A stretch of DNA of 14,501 bases from Porticoccaceae bacterium. GTDB taxonomy: Bacteria > Pseudomonadota > Gammaproteobacteria > Pseudomonadales > Porticoccaceae. Where the stretch lies: contig JAUUYV010000005.1 in assembly GCA_030590275.1 (NCBI GenBank), positions 1-14,501 of the forward strand, written 5' to 3'. Below the pieces are notes generated by a model. That model saw only the letters and a list, made by a program, of their open reading frames with translations. It had not been told where the DNA came from and ran no database searches. The position numbers and the translations under genes were made by a program. Of this stretch, positions 7,514 through 14,501 are shown piece after piece (positions within the stretch are counted from its first letter, which is position 1; the number at the start of each line of letters is the position of its first letter).

Positions 7514-8731
7514 TTAATTCTTATAACGTTCCAGCACTAGTACAGCATTGGTTCCACCAAAACCAAAGCTGTTAGACATAACCCGATCGAGTTTTACTCC
7601 ATCCATGCGCGCGGTAAGGATGTTTGCATCGGCTACAGCAGGGTCCAGATTGTCGATATTGGCTGAGGCCACAATAAAGTCATTTTGCATCATTAGTAAG
7701 CTGTAGATCGCTTCGTGAACCCCTGCAGCGCCAAGAGAATGGCCAGCGAGAGATTTGGTGGAACTGATGGGTGGGGTTTTGGCGCCAAACACTTTGCGGA
7801 TTGCTTCGATTTCCATGACATCACCCACGGGTGTGCTAGTGCCATGGGTGTTTATATAATCGATCCCGCCATCTACCGTCTCCAGAGCCTGGCGCATACA
7901 GCGTACCGCCCCCTCTCCAGAAGGGGCAACCATGTCTGAGCCGTCGGAAGTAGCACCGTAACCGACTAGTTCCGCGTGAATTGTGGCGCCACGAGCCAGG
8001 GCGTGCTCAAGTTCTTCCACCACAAAACAACCACCACCGCTCGACATGACAAAACCATCCCTGTCGGCATCGTAGGGGCGAGAGGCTCGTCCTGGGGTGT
8101 CATTGTAGTTGCTCGAGAGCGCTCCCATAGCGTCGAACATGCTCACCATGGACCAGTGTTCCTCTTCCGCGCCTCCTGCAAACACAATATCCTGCTTATT
8201 AAACTGGATTTGCTCCAGAGCTGATCCTATACAGTGGGCGCTGGTCGCACAGGCAGAGACAATGCCGTAGTTTACCCCCTGTATTTTAAAGGGTGTTGCG
8301 AGACAGGCTGAGACGGTACTGCTCATCACCTGGGTGACTCGATAGGGACCCACGCGCTTCACGCCTTTTGCTCGTAGTGTGTCGACAGACTCGACAAATT
8401 TCTCCCCGGAAATGCCCCCGGAACCCATAATAATCCCGGTTCTTGGGTTTGATACTTGTTCAGGGTTTAAGCCGGAATCGTCTATTGCCTGCTGCATGGC
8501 AACATAGCCATAGATGGCAGCGTTGCCCATAAAGCGCAAGTCTTTACGGTCGATGTGGCTTTTGGCGTCGATATCGATTTGACCACCAATTTGGCTTTTA
8601 AGCCCCATCGTTTCGTAATCCGGTATGGTCCGAATGCCTGAACGTCCCTCGCGGAGGGATTGGGTTACGCTGTTTACATCGTTCCCTAAGCAGGAAACTA
8701 CACCCATTCCGGTGATAACGGCTCGTCTCAT
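7514..8731 (-). CDS. fabB: 3-oxoacyl-[acyl-carrier-protein] synthase I (KAS I)
   Basis: FabB elongates acyl-ACPs with malonyl-ACP and is the synthase needed to extend the cis-3-decenoyl intermediate made by FabA, so it commits carbon to unsaturated fatty acids. The 405 residues nearly equal the E. coli length of 406. The catalytic triad is visible: Cys161 in [11 protein letters not shown], His296 in [11 protein letters not shown] and His331 in [12 protein letters not shown]. The C-terminal [17 protein letters not shown] is canonical, and [20 protein letters not shown] supports KAS I rather than FabF. ATG 8731 is preceded by AGAGG about 7 bases upstream. It lies 70 bp downstream of fabA on the same strand, presumably one transcript. 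I see no intrinsic terminator with a T-tract after it. Confidence 0.97.
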   Translation of the reverse strand: MRRAVITGMGVVSCLGNDVNSVTQSLREGRSGIRTIPDYETMGLKSQIGGQIDIDAKSHIDRKDLRFMGNAAIYGYVAMQQAIDDSGLNPEQVSNPRTGIIMGSGGISGEKFVESVDTLRAKGVKRVGPYRVTQVMSSTVSACLATPFKIQGVNYGIVSACATSAHCIGSALEQIQFNKQDIVFAGGAEEEHWSMVSMFDAMGALSSNYNDTPGRASRPYDADRDGFVMSSGGGCFVVEELEHALARGATIHAELVGYGATSDGSDMVAPSGEGAVRCMRQALETVDGGIDYINTHGTSTPVGDVMEIEAIRKVFGAKTPPISSTKSLAGHSLGAAGVHEAIYSLLMMQNDFIVASANIDNLDPAVADANILTARMDGVKLDRVMSNSFGFGGTNAVLVLERYKN

Positions 8732-8801
8732 ATTTTACCTCTTACTACGTCCTTTATGCTCGAAGGGCTGCCCTTATCCAACGACTATTGTACAGCGGAT
8801 T

Positions 8802-9338
8802 TTAGAAGTTGTCTGTGGACTGGAACACACCGACCCGCAGGCCTTTAGCAGTATAAATTTCCTGTCCGTCTACGGAAACTGAACCATCGGCTATTGCCAT
8901 GACGAGTTTCCGCTCGACAACTCGGGAGATATCGAGCCGGTAGGTGAGTACTTTCGCAGTCGGTAAGACCTGCCCGAAGAACTTTACTTCTTTTGAGCCC
9001 AGCGCTCGACCGTGGCCATCGTTACCTCTCCAGGTAAGGAAAAACCCGGTCAATTGCCAGAGAGCATCGAGGCCCAGGCAGCCTGGCATAACTGGGTCGC
9101 CGATAAAGTGACACCCAAAAAACCACAGGTCCGGATGAATGTCGAATTCGGCTACGACTTCGCCCATACCAAACGCACCTCCCGTGCTGCTGATATGTGT
9201 AACGCGATCCCTCATTAGCATTTGCCCGTCTGGCAATTGCGCGGAGTTTGAATTAAAAAGTTGGCTACTGGCACAAGCGAGCAGTTCTTCGCGAGTGAAA
9301 CTACTTTGATTTCGCTTGCTCGCTATTTGGTCTGGCAT
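8802..9338 (-). CDS. fabA: 3-hydroxydecanoyl-ACP dehydratase/isomerase
   Basis: FabA dehydrates 3-hydroxydecanoyl-ACP and isomerises the trans-2 product to cis-3-decenoyl-ACP, the branch point of anaerobic unsaturated fatty acid synthesis. The 178 residues compare with 172 in E. coli; the extra residues are at the N-terminus ([11 protein letters not shown]). The hot-dog active site is intact: His77 in [16 protein letters not shown] and Asp91 in GLDALWQ, 14 residues apart as in E. coli (His70, Asp84). [12 protein letters not shown] is also typical. The start ATG 9338 has only a weak purine stretch (AGAGAG) upstream. It is the first gene of a fabA-fabB unit, divergent from galU. Confidence 0.97.
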   Translation of the reverse strand: MPDQIASKRNQSSFTREELLACASSQLFNSNSAQLPDGQMLMRDRVTHISSTGGAFGMGEVVAEFDIHPDLWFFGCHFIGDPVMPGCLGLDALWQLTGFFLTWRGNDGHGRALGSKEVKFFGQVLPTAKVLTYRLDISRVVERKLVMAIADGSVSVDGQEIYTAKGLRVGVFQSTDNF

Positions 9339-9361
9339 AAGTTCTCTCTGGTTAATGTACG

Positions 9362-9426
9362 CTGCCTTATTTTACCTGAGCTATTGAGCGAACGCAGCTC
9401 TGATGAGTTCAATAGCTACGAGGCAG
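9362..9426. repeat. Nested inverted repeats upstream of fabA
   Basis: AGCTATTGA (9379-9387) pairs perfectly with TCAATAGCT (9409-9417), and outside it CTGCCT (9362-9367) pairs with AGGCAG (9421-9426), giving 15 paired bases in two stems. The structure spans the probable fabA promoter, so it may act as DNA operator sites rather than as a leader hairpin. Confidence 0.5.
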
Positions 9427-9534
9427 GCTCATAAGATAATTTGATCCCGAATCTTGATAGATGCCAAGCTTTCGAGGGTACGTCCGGGAGTGGTAATGTT
9501 ATTATTAGAGCGTCGGTAGTGTGGTTGTTAAGCC

Positions 9535-9553
9535 TGACAGGTGGGACCTGTCA
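9535..9553. promoter_or_regulatory. 19-bp palindromic operator candidate
   Basis: TGACAGGTGGGACCTGTCA has two perfect 8-bp arms around GGG. Its GGT-N3-ACC core has the spacing of operators bound by FadR-subfamily GntR regulators (FadR, PdhR, LldR). It lies just upstream of the putative galU -35 and about 200 bp upstream of fabA. The regulator is unknown. Confidence 0.45.
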
Positions 9554-9566
9554 ATAAGAATTGAGT

Positions 9567-9596
9567 TTGAAAATTTTATCTAGTCAGCCATAGTAT
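9567..9596 (+). promoter_or_regulatory. Candidate sigma-70 promoter of galU-manB
   Basis: TTGAAA (9567-9572) and TAGTAT (9591-9596) are separated by 18 bases, ending 47 bases before the galU ATG. An alternative -10, TATAGA at 9594-9599, overlaps. Confidence 0.4.
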
Positions 9597-9643
9597 AGAC
9601 GTAGTCGCTCTATGTTTTTCCTTTACCAATAGGATCTTGTTAC

Positions 9644-10480
9644 ATGTTAAAAAAATGCCTGTTTCCGGTTGCGGGTTATGGTACCCGCTTTCTCCCAGCT
9701 ACCAAGGCCATGCCTAAAGAGATGCTAACGGTGGTCAATAAACCCCTGGTGCAATATGGGGTAGAAGAGGCGTTGTCGGCGGGTCTGGACGAAATCTGCT
9801 TTGTTACAGGCCGGGGGAAACGGGCTATTACTGATCACTTTGACACCAGCTACGAGCTGGAGCACCAGATAGCCGGGACTGACAAAGAACAGGCCTTATT
9901 CAGTGTGCGGGAGCTCATTCAGCAAGGTAGTTTTTCTACTACCAGGCAATCCGAAATGAAAGGTTTGGGTCACGCGGTGCTTACAGGAGAACTCCTCATT
10001 GGCAACCAGCCATTTGGTGTGGTGCTGGCTGATGATTTATGTATGAACGATGGGCCCGGTGTTATGGCTCAACTTGTAGAGATTTATCGCAAAACTGGAT
10101 GCTCGGTAGTTGCGATTCAGGAGATCGATGAAAAAGACGTTTCAAAATTTGGGGTTATTGCTGGCGAAGAGGAAGAGCCGGGTTTATATCGTATTACCGA
10201 TATGGTTGAAAAACCGGATCCTGAAGATGCTCCTAGCAATATGGCAATCATCGGGCGTTATGTTTTATCCCCTTATATTTTTGAGGTGCTGCGTCATACG
10301 TCTCCGGGTAAAAATGGTGAACTGCAATTGACTGATGCGCTATTAACAATGGCAAAGGCAGGCAAAGTCTACGCCTACAAATTTAAGGGTCGGCGTTTTG
10401 ATTGTGGTAGTGTCGACGGCTTTGTCGAGGCTACCAACTTTGTTTACCAAAATATTTATTTGCCGGCGATGAGGAAGTAA
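9644..10480 (+). CDS. galU: UTP-glucose-1-phosphate uridylyltransferase
   Basis: GalU makes UDP-glucose from UTP and glucose-1-phosphate, a precursor for LPS core, capsule and other glycans. The 278-residue product has the nucleotidyltransferase signature FPVAGYGTRFLPATKAMPKE (7-26), with the Gly-rich loop and a conserved Lys, then GLGHAV (107-112), the metal-binding LADD (128-131), MVEKP (187-191) and ELQLTDAL (226-233), all diagnostic of GalU rather than RmlA. AGGA (9631-9634) sits 9 bases before ATG. Its stop overlaps the manB start as TAATG, so the two genes are probably transcribed and translated together. Confidence 0.96.
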   Translation: MLKKCLFPVAGYGTRFLPATKAMPKEMLTVVNKPLVQYGVEEALSAGLDEICFVTGRGKRAITDHFDTSYELEHQIAGTDKEQALFSVRELIQQGSFSTTRQSEMKGLGHAVLTGELLIGNQPFGVVLADDLCMNDGPGVMAQLVEIYRKTGCSVVAIQEIDEKDVSKFGVIAGEEEEPGLYRITDMVEKPDPEDAPSNMAIIGRYVLSPYIFEVLRHTSPGKNGELQLTDALLTMAKAGKVYAYKFKGRRFDCGSVDGFVEATNFVYQNIYLPAMRK

Positions 10481-11844
10481 TGCCTGCTTTAAGCTGTTTT
10501 AAAGCCTACGATATTCGGGGGCGGGTTCCAGAGGAGATCAACAGCGAAATTGCTTATCGCATAGGTCATGCTTTTGCTACCTACCTGGAAGCTAAACGTA
10601 TTGTGGTTGGGCACGATATTCGTCTTACTAGCCCTGAACTATGTGATGCCGTGGTCGAAGGTATACGCGACACCGGCTGCGATGTAGTACACCTTGATCA
10701 ATGTGGTACCGAAGAGATTTACTTTGCCACCTTTGCCAGTGGTCGAACTGATAGTCCCTACGATGGCGGCCTTGTGGTAACTGCGAGTCATAATCCCAAA
10801 AACTTTAACGGTATCAAATTTGTTCGGGAAGGAGCCAGGCCTATTAGTGGCGATGCAGGCTTGCCAGAAATTCAGGAATTAACTGAGAGTGGTAAGTTTC
10901 TGAAAGCTGAAGTTCGCGGCAAGTTACTTCGTAGTGAGGACAAAAGCGCCTATATTGAGCATCTGCTAGGGTATATCGATGCACCGCAACTTTCTCCCTT
11001 AAAAGTCGTGGTCAATGCAGGCAATGGCGGGGCCGGCTCTATCATTGATTTACTTGAACCCTACTTGCCACTTGAATTTGTTCGTGTTCATCACCAGCCC
11101 GATGGCAACTTTCCTCACGGAGTGCCTAATCCTTTACTTGAAGAGAACAGGGCGGCTACTGCTGAGGCAGTGCGTTCCAGTGGGGCAGACCTGGGTGTTG
11201 CCTGGGATGGTGATTTCGACCGGTGTTTCTTTTTTGATGAAGCCGGCAGTTTTGTCGAAGGCTATTATCTCGTGGGCCTGCTTGCAGAGACCTTTTTAGG
11301 TAAAGAGCCGGGGCAGGCTGTTGTCCACGATCCGCGTTTGATTTGGAATACTATTGATATCGTAGAGCAAAAAGGGGGAAGGGCGGTACAAAGTAAGACC
11401 GGACACGCGTTTATTAAGCAGTGCATGAGAGATCATGACGCGGTTTATGGTGGAGAAATGAGCGCCCATCATTACTTTCGCGATTTTGCCTACTGCGATA
11501 GTGGGATGATTCCCTGGTTGCTGATAGTGGAGCTGCTCTCACGTAAGGATAAACCCCTGTCGGAGCTCTTGCAGAAATGCCAGCGACTCTATCCGGTTAG
11601 TGGCGAGATCAATCGAACCGTGGAAGATGCCAGCGCGGTTTTAAATACGATTGAGCAACACTACGCGAGTGATTCTCTGTCGATGGATAAAACTGATGGT
11701 TTAGGCATGTGTTTTGAAAATTGGCGTTTCAGTGTGAGAATGTCAAACACTGAACCTTTGGTTCGACTTAATGTTGAAAGTCGGGGCGACGTGGCTTTAA
11801 TGGAAGAAAAGGCCGGAGAGCTACTGGCATTTATGGAAGCCTGA
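10480..11844 (+). CDS. manB: Phosphomannomutase, ManB/CpsG type
   Basis: This enzyme of the alpha-D-phosphohexomutase family interconverts mannose-6-phosphate and mannose-1-phosphate for GDP-mannose synthesis; some relatives also act on glucose phosphates. The 454 residues align in length with E. coli CpsG (about 456). The phosphoserine is Ser103 in VVTASHNPKNFNG, the Mg site is DGDFDR (243-248), sugar recognition is GGEMSAHHYFRDF (324-336) and phosphate binding is MSNTEPLVRLN (421-431). FKAYDIRG (7-14) is typical. It begins inside the galU stop, with AGGA (10472-10475) upstream, indicating translational coupling. With galU directly before it, a joint role in supplying glucose-1-P/UDP-glucose and mannose-1-P for envelope glycans is likely. 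No manC (GDP-mannose pyrophosphorylase) is in the window. An AlgC-like dual activity cannot be excluded. Confidence 0.92.
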   Translation: MPALSCFKAYDIRGRVPEEINSEIAYRIGHAFATYLEAKRIVVGHDIRLTSPELCDAVVEGIRDTGCDVVHLDQCGTEEIYFATFASGRTDSPYDGGLVVTASHNPKNFNGIKFVREGARPISGDAGLPEIQELTESGKFLKAEVRGKLLRSEDKSAYIEHLLGYIDAPQLSPLKVVVNAGNGGAGSIIDLLEPYLPLEFVRVHHQPDGNFPHGVPNPLLEENRAATAEAVRSSGADLGVAWDGDFDRCFFFDEAGSFVEGYYLVGLLAETFLGKEPGQAVVHDPRLIWNTIDIVEQKGGRAVQSKTGHAFIKQCMRDHDAVYGGEMSAHHYFRDFAYCDSGMIPWLLIVELLSRKDKPLSELLQKCQRLYPVSGEINRTVEDASAVLNTIEQHYASDSLSMDKTDGLGMCFENWRFSVRMSNTEPLVRLNVESRGDVALMEEKAGELLAFMEA

Positions 11845-11885
11845 ATATATTTATCTAAAGCTTTTGAGAGTACTTGTAACCCTAT

Positions 11886-11915
11886 AAAAAAGGCCCCTTA
11901 ATAGGGGCCTTTTTT
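11886..11915. terminator. Bidirectional intrinsic terminator
   Basis: A GC-rich core AGGCCCCT / AGGGGCCT (11891-11898 and 11903-11910) closes on a TAAT loop. It is flanked by A-run and T-run so that both strands read as hairpin plus T-tract; the whole stem is 13 bp. It sits between the convergent manB and pntB and should end transcription from both sides. Confidence 0.93.
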
Positions 11916-11941
11916 GTTCTGAGCTTTTAAGCCAGAGGCGA

Positions 11942-13342
11942 TCAGGCTAAATCGAGAGAGGCGGTAATATCGATTACTGATTTTTTACCGTCGCCAAATA
12001 CCATCAGACAGTTGTCCATTGCAAATAGTGGGTTAGGTAAACCTGCAAAGCCAGGGCTTAACGAACGCTTAATCACTACCACAGTGGTAGCTTTATCCAC
12101 ATTGAGAATAGGCATGCCGTAGATAGGGCTGCCTTTGTCTTCCCTGGCCATGGGGTTGGTCACATCGTTGGCACCAATTACGATGGCGACATCTGTGTCT
12201 TCGAAGGTGGGATTGATCTTCTCCATTTCCACCAGGCTGTCATAGGGGATTTCAGCTTCTGCAAGGAGTACGTTCATATGACCAGGCATACGTCCCGCAA
12301 CTGGGTGAATGCCGAACTTCACTTCCACACCTCTGTCTTCCAGTACGTCGGTCAGTTCGCGAACTGCGTGTTGGGCCTGAGACATAGCGAGGCCGAATCC
12401 AGGCACGATAACCACGCGTTTTGCGGTTTCCAGAATCATGGAGATTTCTTCCGGTTGAGCGCTGGTTACTTTACCTTCGTAGATTTCGTCTGCATCAATG
12501 GCTTCGCTGCCTTCCGCCATCACACCAAAGAGTACATTGGTAAGAGAACGGTTCATGGCGACACACATAATCTGGGTCAGAATAAGGCCCGATGCACCGA
12601 CCAGAGAGCCGGCTACGATCAATACGGTGTTACCCATGATGAAGCCCGCCATGGCGGCAGCAATACCAGAGTAGGAGTTCAACAGCGCAATCACCACAGG
12701 CATGTCGGCACCGCCGATAGGCAGTACCAGGCTGAGGCCCAGACACAGTGCAGCAACTACCAGTAAGGTGAACAGGAAGCTGCCGCCAGGACTCGCACTG
12801 AGGACGATTAACATCAGCACGACGAAGCTAAATAAGCAGGCATTCAGCAGTTTCATATTAGAGAAACCGATGGACTGACCAGAAATTAGCTCCTGCAATT
12901 TTGCAAAGGCAACACCACTACCACTCAGCGTGACCGCGCCAATGGCCGTTGCCAATAGAACGAAGAGTACGCTCAATGATCCAGCCAGCCCCTCTCCGTA
13001 GCCGGTGCCCCCCAGAGTCATGATGTGGCTAGCAACCGCCAGGGCCAACGAGGCACCACCGCCCAGGCCATTCAAGAGCGCAACCATTTGAGGCATCGCC
13101 GTCATTTGCACTCTTTTGGCGGCTACCCAGCCAACACTGCCTCCGAGAAGCAGGCCAAAAAAGATCCAGGAATAGCTAGTGATGTCGCGGTGAACCAGGG
13201 TAACGACAACCGCTAACAGCATACCGATGGCAGACAGTGTGTTTCCGCGCACCGCGGTCTTGGGCTTGGTTAGTCCCTTGATTCCGAGGATGAACAGAAC
13301 CGCAGAGATCAGATAGATAATATCGACAAATTCTTTACTCAT
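11942..13342 (-). CDS. pntB: NAD(P) transhydrogenase subunit beta
   Basis: PntB forms the NADP(H)-binding domain III and part of the membrane proton channel of the inner-membrane transhydrogenase, which reduces NADP+ with NADH using the proton gradient. Residues 1 to about 270 hold multiple hydrophobic helices (GADMPVVIALLNSYSG at 211-226). The C-terminal domain shows the NADP-binding GFGLAMSQAQHA (315-326), FGIHPVAGRMPGHMNVLLAEA (343-363) and GANDVTNP (390-397). The 466 residues are close to E. coli (about 462). Asn222 of the channel is conserved, but residue 91 is Asn in LLNGLGGGAS where E. coli has His91. ATG 13342 follows AAGGG. The gene is 11 bp downstream of pntAb and last in the operon, just before the terminator. 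Confidence 0.96.
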   Translation of the reverse strand: MSKEFVDIIYLISAVLFILGIKGLTKPKTAVRGNTLSAIGMLLAVVVTLVHRDITSYSWIFFGLLLGGSVGWVAAKRVQMTAMPQMVALLNGLGGGASLALAVASHIMTLGGTGYGEGLAGSLSVLFVLLATAIGAVTLSGSGVAFAKLQELISGQSIGFSNMKLLNACLFSFVVLMLIVLSASPGGSFLFTLLVVAALCLGLSLVLPIGGADMPVVIALLNSYSGIAAAMAGFIMGNTVLIVAGSLVGASGLILTQIMCVAMNRSLTNVLFGVMAEGSEAIDADEIYEGKVTSAQPEEISMILETAKRVVIVPGFGLAMSQAQHAVRELTDVLEDRGVEVKFGIHPVAGRMPGHMNVLLAEAEIPYDSLVEMEKINPTFEDTDVAIVIGANDVTNPMAREDKGSPIYGMPILNVDKATTVVVIKRSLSPGFAGLPNPLFAMDNCLMVFGDGKKSVIDITASLDLA

Positions 13343-13353
13343 AATCCCTTACC

Positions 13354-13638
13354 TCAATCTCTGCGCTTGAACATGGCGAGCATGCGGTTGGTTACTCTAT
13401 AGCCACCAACAACATTTACCGCGGCCATAAATACGGCCAGGAAACCCAGGAAGTTAACCCACACAGAACTTGCGTCGGCACCTGCTGCAAGCAGTGCGCC
13501 GACCAGGGTTATCCCGGAAATAGCGTTAGTCCCGGACATCAGGGGTGTGTGCAGGGTTGGGGGTACTTTAGTAATGAGTTCTACGCCAAGAAAAAGGGCG
13601 AGTACAAACAGGGCGACTAAAATTATGATAGCTTCCAT
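13354..13638 (-). CDS. pntAb: NAD(P) transhydrogenase alpha subunit, membrane part (domain II)
   Basis: This 94-residue protein corresponds to the C-terminal membrane segment of E. coli PntA, here a separate gene as in Rhodospirillum rubrum and many proteobacteria. It has three hydrophobic helices (about residues 2-19, 37-54, 57-78). Between the first two is the conserved loop VPPTLHTPLMSGTNAISG (25-42), and near the C-terminus GGYRVTNRMLAMF (78-90). Its ATG overlaps the pntAa stop by one base (TGATG) and pntB follows 11 bp later, so the three subunits form one translationally coupled operon. At such a small size it is easily missed in annotation, but conservation makes the call secure. Confidence 0.95.
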   Translation of the reverse strand: MEAIIILVALFVLALFLGVELITKVPPTLHTPLMSGTNAISGITLVGALLAAGADASSVWVNFLGFLAVFMAAVNVVGGYRVTNRMLAMFKRRD

Positions 13639-14501
13639 CAGGCATCTCCCTCACTGTTATCAGTCTCGGAATCGATGGCCTCAGGCGCATCGACAGTTTC
13701 TTCTTTTACTGCAAGAGCCGGGAGGCCTAACAGATCGCGCATCCGCGCATGTGGTACCTCGCCGTTATGGGCGATCACGGTTTCGTAGATGATCTCGTCT
13801 TCGAAGTCGAGTTTGAGATTACCTTCTTCGTCAATGATATGACCAAGCAGGGTTTCCATGTTCTTGCCGTACATCTGGCTACCATGATTGGCGATAGTGG
13901 CAGCCAGGTTTTCTGGTCCTATAATCGTCACGCCATGCTTAACGACGGTTTTACCGAGTTTGGTGAGTTCGCAGTTACCGCCACGCTCTGCAGCCAGATC
14001 GACGATCACTGCGCCCTGTTTCATGGCCTTTACCATATCGGCCGTAACCAGTATGGGAGATTTTGCGCCGGGTACGGCTGCAGTGGTAATAACCAGATCC
14101 TGTTCCGCCAATACAGCAGTCATTAATTCCTGCTGACGTTGGATAAAGTCTTCACTTTGCTCTTTTGCGTAACCGCCACTGCCTTCACTGGATTCCGTTT
14201 CCAGGTCGAGTTCGACGGGTTTGGCGCCCACCGAAAGGATTTGTTCGCGGGCAGCAGGACGGACATCATAGGCTTCCACTACCGCGCCAAGGCGTTTTGC
14301 GGTTGCGCAGGCTTGCAGGCCTGCCACTCCCGCACCCATGATGAAAGCGCGGATGGGCTGAAGCGTGCCAGCAGCAGTCATTAGCATGGGCATAATGCGA
14401 GGCGATGCCACGGCCCCTAGTAGTACCGCCTTATAGCCAGCCAGTGTAGCCATCGACGAAAGTACGTCCATGCTTTGTGCACGGCTAATGCGGGGCACCA
14501 G
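13638..14501 (-). CDS. pntAa: NAD(P) transhydrogenase alpha subunit, NAD-binding part, 5' end outside window
   Basis: This is domain I of the proton-translocating transhydrogenase, the peripheral NAD(H)-binding subunit on the cytoplasmic face. About 287 codons are visible; family members of the split type run to roughly 360-380, so some 80-100 N-terminal residues lie beyond the right edge. The frame is open to the last base (LVPRISRAQSMDVLSSMA), so the GTG at 14498 is an internal Val and not a start. The NAD Rossmann motif is GAGVAGLQACATAKRLGA, followed by YDVRPAAREQ, the mobile-loop region GSGGYAKEQSEDF, and VDLAAERGGNCE. It ends in a short acidic tail and stops inside the pntAb start codon. 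Confidence 0.95.
   Translation of the reverse strand: MVPRISRAQSMDVLSSMATLAGYKAVLLGAVASPRIMPMLMTAAGTLQPIRAFIMGAGVAGLQACATAKRLGAVVEAYDVRPAAREQILSVGAKPVELDLETESSEGSGGYAKEQSEDFIQRQQELMTAVLAEQDLVITTAAVPGAKSPILVTADMVKAMKQGAVIVDLAAERGGNCELTKLGKTVVKHGVTIIGPENLAATIANHGSQMYGKNMETLLGHIIDEEGNLKLDFEDEIIYETVIAHNGEVPHARMRDLLGLPALAVKEETVDAPEAIDSETDNSEGDA

Larger units (their letters stand above)
9339..9643. other. 305-bp divergent intergenic region between fabA and galU
   Basis: No gene is seen. The region holds a nested inverted repeat next to fabA (9362-9426), a TAAAAT -10 candidate for fabA on the minus strand (9374-9369, no good -35), a perfect 8+8 palindrome (9535-9553) and a plausible galU promoter (9567-9596). 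Positions 9430-9530 show nothing I recognise. Confidence 0.8.

Noticed and set aside
9369..9398. Possible FabR operator from half-sites resembling AGCGTACA and TTCGCT upstream of fabA
   Set aside because: The half-sites occur in the wrong order and about 24 bases apart, not as a compact palindrome.
12278..12766. 162-codon open frame antisense to pntB
   Set aside because: It is a His/Gln-rich shadow opposite a conserved membrane protein, with no homology I recognise and no ribosome site that stands out.
14139..14384. Plus-strand open frames opposite pntAa
   Set aside because: They are antisense shadows of a conserved NAD-binding protein with no independent support.

Overview
The window is an ordinary, densely packed stretch of chromosome from a Gram-negative gammaproteobacterium. 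The evidence is a bacterial-type fabA-fabB pair, an SSB ending in the DDDIPF tip, a YajR-type transporter beside ssb and uvrA (the arrangement I recall from Pseudomonas), and a proton-translocating transhydrogenase with a split alpha subunit. Base composition looks close to balanced. A marine Cellvibrionales/Pseudomonadales-like organism fits best, but the sequence alone does not fix the genus.

Layout from left to right. (1) Minus strand, 1-4376: the first ~715 codons of uvrA, which runs off the left edge, and upstream of it a 682-residue membrane-bound sugar-nucleotide 4,6-dehydratase of the WbpM/PglF/FlaA1 type. (2) Plus strand, 4629-7305: a YajR-like major facilitator transporter, ssb and a stand-alone APS kinase (cysC). 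(3) Minus strand, 7514-9338: fabB and fabA, the pair that makes unsaturated fatty acids anaerobically. (4) Plus strand, 9644-11844: galU and a ManB/CpsG phosphomannomutase overlapping by one base, followed by a strong bidirectional terminator. (5) Minus strand, 11942-14501: pntB, the small membrane alpha subunit (pntAb) and most of the NAD-binding alpha subunit (pntAa), which runs off the right edge.

Together the genes cover DNA repair and replication (uvrA, ssb), envelope sugar precursors (dehydratase, galU, manB and possibly cysC through PAPS for sulfation), membrane lipid unsaturation (fabA, fabB) and NADPH supply (pnt). The dehydratase lies between uvrA and the yajR-ssb block without other glycan genes, so it looks like an insertion into a conserved neighbourhood.

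I found no mobile element, CRISPR array, RNA gene or broken gene, and no undescribed multi-gene system. The points worth a second look are small: an apparent ATT start codon for uvrA, a chain of overlapping mini-ORFs leading into the dehydratase start, a GntR/FadR-like 19-bp palindrome between fabA and galU, palindromes at the yajR promoter, and a transhydrogenase beta subunit with Asn where E. coli has His91.
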